This document shows positions 5,917 through 10,781 of a stretch of DNA of 10,781 nucleotides, one piece after another. Below the pieces are notes generated by a model. It was given only the letters and a program-made list of their open reading frames with translations. It was not told the origin of the DNA and ran no database searches. The stretch spans positions 1-10,781 of the forward strand of contig PAFF01000056.1 in assembly GCA_002704045.1 (NCBI GenBank), read 5' to 3'. Made by a program: the position numbers and the translations under genes. How positions within the stretch are numbered: the stretch's first letter is position 1; each line of letters opens with the position of its first letter. This DNA comes from Fidelibacterota bacterium. Its GTDB lineage: Bacteria; Fidelibacterota; Marinisomatia; SCGC-AAA003-L08; GCA-002704045.

Positions 5917-7058
5917 TGGATTGGAAAATACAGTTATTTAAATTGAATTATAACGAGCTTGAAAAAAAAGCAGTTTCTGATGTTTTAGATTCTGGTTGGA
6001 TCACCATGGGAGAGAATATAATAAATTTTGAAAAAAAATTTGGCGAAATGCTTGGAAAAGATGTTCTTTGTAGTGCAGTCTCAAGTGGAACTGCGGCAAT
6101 GCATCTAGCATTTCTTGCCCTTGATATTGGACAAAATGATGAAGTAGTGATGCCTGCATTAACCTTTGTTTCGGATGCTAACTGCGCAAGGTTAGTGAAT
6201 GCTAAACCTGTTCTTGCTGATTGCAGTTCTGAAGATAATTGGAATGTTTCTGCAGAGTCTATAAAAAAAGTTATCACTGATAAAACAAAAGCTATTGTGG
6301 TTGTTCATTACGCAGGTTATCCATGTGACATGAGACCAATTGTTGATTTGTGTAAAGAGGAAGGGATTTATTTAATAGAAGATTGTGCTCATGCCCCAGG
6401 CGCTTTTATAAATGATAAGTCAGTTGGTGCATGGGGAGATATAGGCTGTTTTTCTTTTTTTACTAACAAAAATTTGTCTGTAGGAGAGGGCGGTATGACA
6501 TCTACTTCCAATAAAAATCTTGGTAAAAGGTTGGCTTCGTTAAGATCACATGGCATGACTTCTTTGACTCTAGACAGGCATAAAGGAAGGTCAATTACTT
6601 ATGATGTTAATGAACCTGGAATTAACTATAGAATGGATGAGATGAGAGCCGCTTTGGGTTTAACTCAACTCGAAAAGCTTTTTGAAGCAAACACACTTAG
6701 AAAAAATTTAACGGAAAGATACAGAAGTAACTTTGAAAATACTAAAATCAAAATTCCATTTAATAAATTTTTGCAATCTAACAGTTGTGTATCTGCATTT
6801 CATATACTTCCTATTCTACTTCCAATTGGAGTAAACAGAACTTCTGTTATAGAGCATTGTAGAAAAAGGGGTATCCAAACAAGTATTCATTACCCTGCTT
6901 TTTGGGATTTTGAAGCTTATAAAGATAGATTTGATAAAAATGATACTCCTGAAGCTTTGAATATTATCCCAAGAGAATTAACACTTCCTTTATATCCAAG
7001 TATGACCTTTGAACAGGTTGATGAGGTTACAAGAACTATTTTGGAGGCCTGTGAATGA
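5913..7058 (+). CDS. DegT/DnrJ/EryC1 PLP-dependent sugar aminotransferase
   Basis: A 381-residue fold-type I aminotransferase. The PLP lysine is Lys186 in FFTNKNLSVGEGGM, Asp157 in IEDCAHAPGA contacts the pyridine nitrogen, and SGT at 58-60 binds the phosphate. The family transfers an amino group from glutamate to a keto-sugar nucleotide, usually at C4 or C3 of a 4-keto- or 3-keto-6-deoxy sugar. Here the keto sugar probably comes from the dehydratase encoded immediately downstream, giving the amine that the acyltransferase (or formyltransferase) modifies. The length is normal for the family. It starts within the acyltransferase stop (ATGATG: ATG at 5913, a second in-frame ATG at 5916) and overlaps the dehydratase start. 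C4 versus C3 regiochemistry is not predictable. Confidence 0.92.
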   Translation: MMDWKIQLFKLNYNELEKKAVSDVLDSGWITMGENIINFEKKFGEMLGKDVLCSAVSSGTAAMHLAFLALDIGQNDEVVMPALTFVSDANCARLVNAKPVLADCSSEDNWNVSAESIKKVITDKTKAIVVVHYAGYPCDMRPIVDLCKEEGIYLIEDCAHAPGAFINDKSVGAWGDIGCFSFFTNKNLSVGEGGMTSTSNKNLGKRLASLRSHGMTSLTLDRHKGRSITYDVNEPGINYRMDEMRAALGLTQLEKLFEANTLRKNLTERYRSNFENTKIKIPFNKFLQSNSCVSAFHILPILLPIGVNRTSVIEHCRKRGIQTSIHYPAFWDFEAYKDRFDKNDTPEALNIIPRELTLPLYPSMTFEQVDEVTRTILEACE

Positions 7059-8254
7059 CATTAGAAGACCAAACGCTTAAATTAATTGGAAGAGATCAAG
7101 GTCTTTTTGAAAAAGACATATTCTCATTGAATCCAAAAATAATAAAAGAAGTCCAAAAATCTAATTTTCTTATTATTGGCGGCGCGGGATCTATTGGACA
7201 ATCTGTAACTAAAGAAATATTCAAAAGGAATCCTTTAAAACTTCATGTTGTTGATATTAGTGAAAATAATATGGTTGAATTAGTGAGGGATATCCGAAGT
7301 ACAAAAGGCTACATTGATGGTGACTTTAGAACTTTTGCTATTGATTGCGGCAGTAGAGAATTTGAAGCTTTTATTTCATCTGAAGGTCCTTATGATTATG
7401 TCTTCAATCTTTCTGCTTTAAAACATGTCAGAAGTGAAAAAGATCCATTTACGTTGATGAGGATGTTGATGGTTAATATTTTTAACACTATCAATACTTT
7501 AAATTTATCTAAAAAATACGGAGCCTCAAAATATTTTTGTGTTTCAACAGATAAAGCGGCAAATCCTGTAAATATCATGGGCGCTAGCAAACGTGTTATG
7601 GAAATGTTTTTGATGCGTGAAAGCGAAAGTATATCTATCTCACTAGCAAGATTTGCTAACGTTGCATTTTCTGATGGATCTCTCCTATATGGTTTTAATC
7701 AGCGATTCGCAAAAAGGCAGCCTTTTTCTGCTCCAAATGATGTAAAAAGATATTTTTTAACACCACAGGAGTCTGGAGAATTATGTCTTTTATCAGGACT
7801 TTTTGGAAAAAATAGAGATATTTTTTTCCCTAAGTTAAATGAAAATCTTCATTTAATAACATTTTCTCAAATAGCTGAGATGTTTTTGCGTCAAATGGGT
7901 TATGAACCTTTTCATTGCGATAGCGAAGAGGAGGCTCGAAATATGACTACAAATTTATTAGCAGAAAAAAAATGGCCATGTTATTTTTTTAAAAGTGATA
8001 CTACAGGTGAAAAAGATTTTGAAGAATTTTTTACTGAAAAAGAAGATTTAGAAACAGAAAGCTTCCATGGAATAGGCGTTATTAAAAACAAAGTTAGATA
8101 TGACGAAAAAAAGTTAAATAATTTTCACTCTAGTATAGAAAATTTAAGAAAAAAAGGAGTTTGGGATAAGGAAACTATCCTAAATTTATTATTCGAATTA
8201 CTTCCTGAATTTGCTCATAAAGAAACAGGTAGATACCTTGATCAGAGGATGTAA
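7055..8254 (+). CDS. UDP-sugar 4,6-dehydratase (FlaA1/CapE/PseB family)
   Basis: A 399-residue protein of the polysaccharide biosynthesis CapD-like family. It shows the NAD(P) motif GGAGSIG (42-48), the VVDISENN strand end (65-72), ALKHVRSEKDPF (121-132), STDKAANPVN (164-173), MGASKR (175-180) and the ARFANV segment. The MGASK form, with Met in place of the usual SDR tyrosine, is typical of inverting or retaining UDP-GlcNAc 4,6-dehydratases. The membrane-spanning N-terminal half found in WbpM-type proteins is absent, so it should be cytoplasmic. An acidic extension of about 110 residues follows the core. It would make a UDP-4-keto-6-deoxy-HexNAc for the aminotransferase. It overlaps both neighbours (ATGA and TAATG). 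Whether it also epimerises C5 is open. Confidence 0.9.
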   Translation: MTLEDQTLKLIGRDQGLFEKDIFSLNPKIIKEVQKSNFLIIGGAGSIGQSVTKEIFKRNPLKLHVVDISENNMVELVRDIRSTKGYIDGDFRTFAIDCGSREFEAFISSEGPYDYVFNLSALKHVRSEKDPFTLMRMLMVNIFNTINTLNLSKKYGASKYFCVSTDKAANPVNIMGASKRVMEMFLMRESESISISLARFANVAFSDGSLLYGFNQRFAKRQPFSAPNDVKRYFLTPQESGELCLLSGLFGKNRDIFFPKLNENLHLITFSQIAEMFLRQMGYEPFHCDSEEEARNMTTNLLAEKKWPCYFFKSDTTGEKDFEEFFTEKEDLETESFHGIGVIKNKVRYDEKKLNNFHSSIENLRKKGVWDKETILNLLFELLPEFAHKETGRYLDQRM

Positions 8255-8934
8255 TGTTTATTAGAGTTTGTGATTTTCTGTTTTCTGGAATTAGCCTGTT
8301 CTTTCTTCTTCCCCTTTTTTTAGTAATTATATTTGTTCTAAAATTTACTGGAGAAGGAGAGATTTTTTTTCTTCAAGAGCGCGTAGGAAAAAGAAAAAAA
8401 ATGTTCAAACTTTTTAAGTTTGTAACGATGCTGAAAAATAGTCCTAAAATTGGAACTGGCACTGTTACTCTTAAGGATGATCCCAGAATTCTTCCAGTTG
8501 GTTCGTTTTTAAGGAAAACAAAAATTAACGAATTACCTCAATTACTTAATGTTTTTTTAGGGCATATGAGTTTGATTGGCCCAAGACCGCAAACACAAAG
8601 ATGTTTCAATGCATTTCCAATTAAATCACAAAAAATTATTTCTAAAGTAAAACCAGGACTTTCAGGGATTGGACCCATTGTATTCCACAGTGAAGAAAAT
8701 ATTCTTGAAAAACACAATGACATAATTGATTTTTACGACAATGTAATTGGACCTTATAAAGGCGATGTAGAAGCATGGTATGTAAAGAAAAGAAATATTT
8801 TCATTTATTTATCTTTAATACTAATTACTATTTGGGTAGTGATTTTTCCAAATTCTGGAATTGTTTGGAAAGCATTCAAAGATTTGCCAGTCCCACCAGC
8901 AGATTTAAAGAGTAACTTAAATTTTCCTTTTTAA
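8254..8934 (+). CDS. monotopic phosphoglycosyl transferase (bacterial sugar transferase family)
   Basis: A 226-residue enzyme of the PglC/WcaJ catalytic-core family, which transfers a sugar-1-phosphate from UDP-sugar to undecaprenyl phosphate to start a glycan. It has an N-terminal hydrophobic re-entrant helix (about 5-30), IFFLQERVGK (37-46), KTKINELPQLLNV (88-100), GHMSLIGPRPQ, and the KPGLSGIGPIVFH segment. A second hydrophobic stretch (about 183-202) near the C-terminus is unusual for the minimal form. The normal Asp-Glu catalytic dyad reads Asn92-Glu93. It overlaps the dehydratase (TAATG) and is the last recognisable glycan gene, suggesting that the sugar made here is the first of the chain. 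No other glycosyltransferase is in the window. Confidence 0.9.
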   Translation: MFIRVCDFLFSGISLFFLLPLFLVIIFVLKFTGEGEIFFLQERVGKRKKMFKLFKFVTMLKNSPKIGTGTVTLKDDPRILPVGSFLRKTKINELPQLLNVFLGHMSLIGPRPQTQRCFNAFPIKSQKIISKVKPGLSGIGPIVFHSEENILEKHNDIIDFYDNVIGPYKGDVEAWYVKKRNIFIYLSLILITIWVVIFPNSGIVWKAFKDLPVPPADLKSNLNFPF

Positions 8935-8982
8935 TGCTTAAAATTTTCACGAAGGTATTGTCTTTCCAATCGGATTAAAAAT

Positions 8983-9843
8983 TTGTTTATTTTGCTAAAG
9001 CGTCTCTCAAATTATTTAAAAAAGAATCAGAAAATTTTTTTTATAGATAAACCTTTAGAATTTTCTAACTTAGAAGAGCAGTTAATTAAAGAAGATTTAA
9101 TTGGAGTAGATACGGAATTTGATTGGAGAAATACGTATTTCCCAAACTTATCACTTTTACAAATATCTACTAAATCGAAAATTTTTTTAATTGATTGTCT
9201 AAAAATAAAAGATCTCTCAAGATTGCAAAATATATTTGATAATTTAGAGTCAACCATCATTTTTCATTCAGTTAGAAGTGATGCAACAGTTCTTTTTTCA
9301 TCTGCAAATTTAGAAGTAAAAAATGTATTTGATATACAAATCGCAGAGCAGGTAATTTCAAATAAAAATCCTCAAAACTATGCGAATCTCGTAAAGAAAT
9401 ATTTTTCAATACATTTAGATAAATCAGAGACGAATTCAAATTGGCTTAAAAGACCATTCTCAAAAAATCAACTTGATTATGCAGCTAATGATGTGAAATA
9501 TTTGATCGGGATTTTTAAAAAACAAAAAAAAATACTTTTAAATTTAAAAAAATATGAAAGTGTAATAAATTCTTCCTTGGAAGAAGCAAAGCTTGGAAAT
9601 AGAGAATTATATATATCTCGTTTAAAAAAAATTGATTCTTCAATTAAAAATGCTCAAAGATTATTTTTATGGCGAGAAAATATGGCGATAGAAAAAAATG
9701 TTCCTCCTTCATATATTTTTAAGGACAAACATTTAAATAAAATACTTAATTTTTTAGATAAAGAACAGTCCGAAGATAAAATTTATGATCTTGTCGGTAA
9801 TTTAAAGTTATCTAAAAATTTAGTTGAATTCTTTAAAAAATGA
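8983..9843 (+). CDS. rnd: ribonuclease D
   Basis: A 286-residue DEDDy 3'-5' exonuclease that trims tRNA and other structured RNA 3' ends. Exo I is GVDTEFDWRNTYFPNLSLLQ with Asp43 and Glu45, Exo II is FHSVRSDATVLF with Asp100, and Exo III is RPFSKNQLDYAANDVKYL with Tyr166 and Asp170. The C-terminal 80 residues look like one HRDC domain. E. coli RNase D has about 375 residues and two HRDC domains, so this is a short form. No in-frame ATG precedes the catalytic core; TTG at 8983 or 8992 is the likely start, giving a slightly longer leader than family norm. It follows the sugar transferase after 48 bases with no visible terminator, and appears to mark the return to core chromosome. Its base composition is even richer in A and T than the glycan genes. 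Confidence 0.88.
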   Translation: MFILLKRLSNYLKKNQKIFFIDKPLEFSNLEEQLIKEDLIGVDTEFDWRNTYFPNLSLLQISTKSKIFLIDCLKIKDLSRLQNIFDNLESTIIFHSVRSDATVLFSSANLEVKNVFDIQIAEQVISNKNPQNYANLVKKYFSIHLDKSETNSNWLKRPFSKNQLDYAANDVKYLIGIFKKQKKILLNLKKYESVINSSLEEAKLGNRELYISRLKKIDSSIKNAQRLFLWRENMAIEKNVPPSYIFKDKHLNKILNFLDKEQSEDKIYDLVGNLKLSKNLVEFFKK

Positions 9844-10150
9844 TTTTAATTTGGCTATTATATTTTCTATCTGCTTTTGTCATAAGTTTAGCTTTTGCAA
9901 TTCTTACAAAAAAAAGACTTTAAAAATATTCATTTTTGCTTTTATTTTCGGAACATTATCAGGTGTTTGGTTTGTAGAGCCTGGCAATCTCAATTTGGCT
10001 CCTATAATCTCAATCTTATTTTTAGAAAACACTATATTAAGCAGCAACGGTGTTCTAAGATTGATTAGACCCATGGCAGGCTTTATTCTTTTAAGTTTTT
10101 TAACTTATTTTTCAATGATTCTAATAAAAAAATTTTTATTTAAAAACTAA
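9840..10150 (+). CDS. small multi-span membrane protein, interrupted by a frame shift
   Basis: ATG at 9840 overlaps the RNase D stop (ATGA) and reads MILIWLLYFLSAFVISLAF, then AILTKKRL before TAA at 9921-9923. The -1 frame continues the protein from the A8 run at 9908-9915 to the TAA at 10148-10150. Joined there, the product is about 103 residues: a first membrane segment (3-22), a second (about 30-46, ending GVWFVEPG), an amphipathic stretch, and a third near the C-terminus (from AGFILLSFL), followed by lysines. The join lies at A AAA AAA G, so a -1 ribosomal shift, transcript slippage adding one A, a recent deletion, or a sequencing error in the homopolymer would all explain it. A TTG start at 9824 in the second frame would avoid the shift but gives a poorer, cysteine-rich N-terminus. 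I do not recognise the family. Its 3' end overlaps the opposing phosphoesterase by 11 bases. Confidence 0.6.
9908..9915 (+). other. A8 run: slippery site or homopolymer indel
   Basis: Eight adenines followed by G sit exactly where two reading frames of the small membrane protein meet. In the upstream frame the codons are ACA AAA AAA AGA, giving the heptamer A AAA AAA followed by AG. This is a tandem-slippage context for a -1 shift, and also long enough for RNA polymerase slippage. No obvious stem-loop or upstream Shine-Dalgarno-like stimulator was seen. Confidence 0.5.
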
Positions 10151-10628
10151 GAATTCTAGGTGTGTTTTTTTCCGTATCGAAAATGCCAATTTGATTTTTA
10201 TTTTTCATGAATCCTGCACACTCACCTGGATTAAAAATCAAAACATTTTTAATTTTTTCACATCTAAACCTATGAGTATGTCCATGAAATATTACATTAG
10301 ATTTAGACATCATTTCCTCATCAATATCTAAAGGATCATGAATTATAGAAAAAACTATATTTTCAACTTTTAAAAAATGAGGCCCATTGAAAAATTCAAA
10401 ATTTAGTTCTTTACTTGTTTCAACTAGTGCTTCTTTATCTCCTTGATCATTATTTCCAAAAACACCTATCATCTTACAATTTAGTTCTTTGAATGCGTAC
10501 AATGCCTTGGGAAGAGAAATGTCACCAGTATGAATGACTAAGTTTACTTTTTTTGAATTAAATAATTGACAAATTTTGGAGATATTAACCAGATTATTAT
10601 GTGTATCTCCGACAATACCAATTAACAA
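10140..10628 (-). CDS. YfcE/MJ0936-type metallophosphoesterase
   Basis: A calcineurin-like phosphoesterase of 162 residues if started at TTG 10628 (MLIGIVGDTHNN). Dimetal ligands are all present: Asp8 and His10 in GDTH, Asp36 in HTGD, Asn60 in GNND, His97, and His117/His119 in HGHTHR. The family hydrolyses phosphodiesters in vitro; cellular substrates are usually unknown. The frame also opens further upstream at TTG 10664, but that would overlap the thiolase by 34 bases and add a leader not seen in the family, so 10628 is preferred. It begins 2 bases after the thiolase stop, indicating a two-gene operon. Its end overlaps the opposing membrane-protein gene. Confidence 0.85.
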   Translation of the reverse strand: MLIGIVGDTHNNLVNISKICQLFNSKKVNLVIHTGDISLPKALYAFKELNCKMIGVFGNNDQGDKEALVETSKELNFEFFNGPHFLKVENIVFSIIHDPLDIDEEMMSKSNVIFHGHTHRFRCEKIKNVLIFNPGECAGFMKNKNQIGIFDTEKNTPRILSF

Positions 10629-10630
10629 AA

Positions 10631-10781
10631 CTAGGAAGTTTTCTCTAAAATATGAATTCCACAAGCAGTTCCAAGACCAATAACATGAGTCATACCAATT
10701 TTTGCTCCTTCAACCTGTCTTTTTCCTGCCTCGCCTCTTAAATGGGTGCAGATTTCGTATATGTTAGCTATACCTGTTGCT
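10631..10781 (-). CDS. thiolase C-terminal fragment, cut by the window edge (SCP-x/acetyl-CoA acetyltransferase type)
   Basis: Forty-nine codons end at TAG (10633-10631); the gene continues beyond 10781. They read ATGIANIYEICTHLRGEAGK, then RQVEGAKIGMTHVIGLGTAC and GIHILEKTS. This matches the C-terminal catalytic region of SCP-x-like thiolases: the GATG loop after the catalytic GHP-type histidine (outside the window), the LRGEAG-x-RQV segment, and a final G-x-x-C-x-I-x-I-L-E. Family members cleave or form acyl-CoA thioesters in lipid breakdown. The exact C-terminal Cys position is slightly different from the usual GGGxxC-type ending (LGTACGIHILE). The phosphoesterase gene follows immediately. 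Confidence 0.8.
   Translation of the reverse strand, partial: ATGIANIYEICTHLRGEAGKRQVEGAKIGMTHVIGLGTACGIHILEKTS

Noticed and set aside
5948..6277. Minus-strand open frame of 109 codons opposite the aminotransferase
   Set aside because: Antisense to conserved PLP-enzyme motifs, no recognisable domain and no ribosome site of note.
8934..8978. Tiny 14-codon reading frame after the sugar transferase (ATG overlapping its TAA)
   Set aside because: It is too short, shows no similarity I recognise, and ends at once; the overlap is expected by chance from TAATG.
10140..10165. Bidirectional terminator between the convergent genes
   Set aside because: The AGAATTCT palindrome is only 8 bases, has no GC-rich stem, and lies within coding ends; A/T runs here are ordinary for this composition.
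1..10781. CRISPR arrays, tRNA or rRNA genes, insertion sequences, tandem repeats
   Set aside because: No regularly spaced repeats, cloverleaf-like segments, transposase motifs or tandem arrays were found on reading both strands.

Overview
The window is a very AT-rich bacterial segment that uses the standard code, with TGA as a normal stop. Its genes are tightly packed and mostly overlap. The base composition, the minimal spacing and the chromosomal neighbours (RNase D, a YfcE/MJ0936-type phosphoesterase, an SCP-x-like thiolase) suggest a streamlined marine proteobacterium of the SAR86 or SAR11 kind. That placement is inference; no marker gene here fixes the taxon.

Left end (1-1925). A complete stand-alone amino-acid-type adenylation enzyme lies on the minus strand (68-1606). 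It is flanked on the plus strand by what look like the two ends of a different adenylation gene. A clear 72-codon C-terminal remnant (1707-1925) ends in a GTGA overlap with the next gene. A short, less certain N-terminal remnant (17 to about 64) lies on the other side. The simplest reading is that the original plus-strand adenylation gene, first in the operon or near its start, was replaced internally by a related gene in the opposite orientation.

Centre (1922-8934). This is one plus-strand operon with almost every junction overlapping: formyltransferase, DltC/PCP-like carrier protein, FabH-like ketoacyl synthase III, second carrier protein, FabG-like SDR, AAC(3)-fold N-acyltransferase, DegT/DnrJ PLP aminotransferase, FlaA1/CapE-type UDP-sugar 4,6-dehydratase, and a phosphoglycosyl transferase. 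The last three make and load an amino-dideoxy sugar for a surface glycan. The first six look like a small carrier-protein pathway that builds an unusual acyl group. The proposed scheme has two branches. One is a split 'adenylation + formylation + carrier' unit that could make an N-formyl-aminoacyl-ACP. The other is FabH + ACP + SDR making a 3-hydroxyacyl-ACP. The AAC(3)-like enzyme would transfer an acyl group to the sugar amine. The chemistry is inferred, but the gene assortment is directly visible.

Right end (8935-10781). This looks like the conserved chromosome: RNase D, a small membrane protein whose reading frame needs a -1 shift at an A8 run, and on the opposite strand a calcineurin-like phosphoesterase preceded by the end of a thiolase gene. 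No tRNA, rRNA, CRISPR array, insertion sequence or convincing terminator was seen. No gene-free stretch exceeds 300 bases; the largest (1607-1706) holds only a possible promoter.
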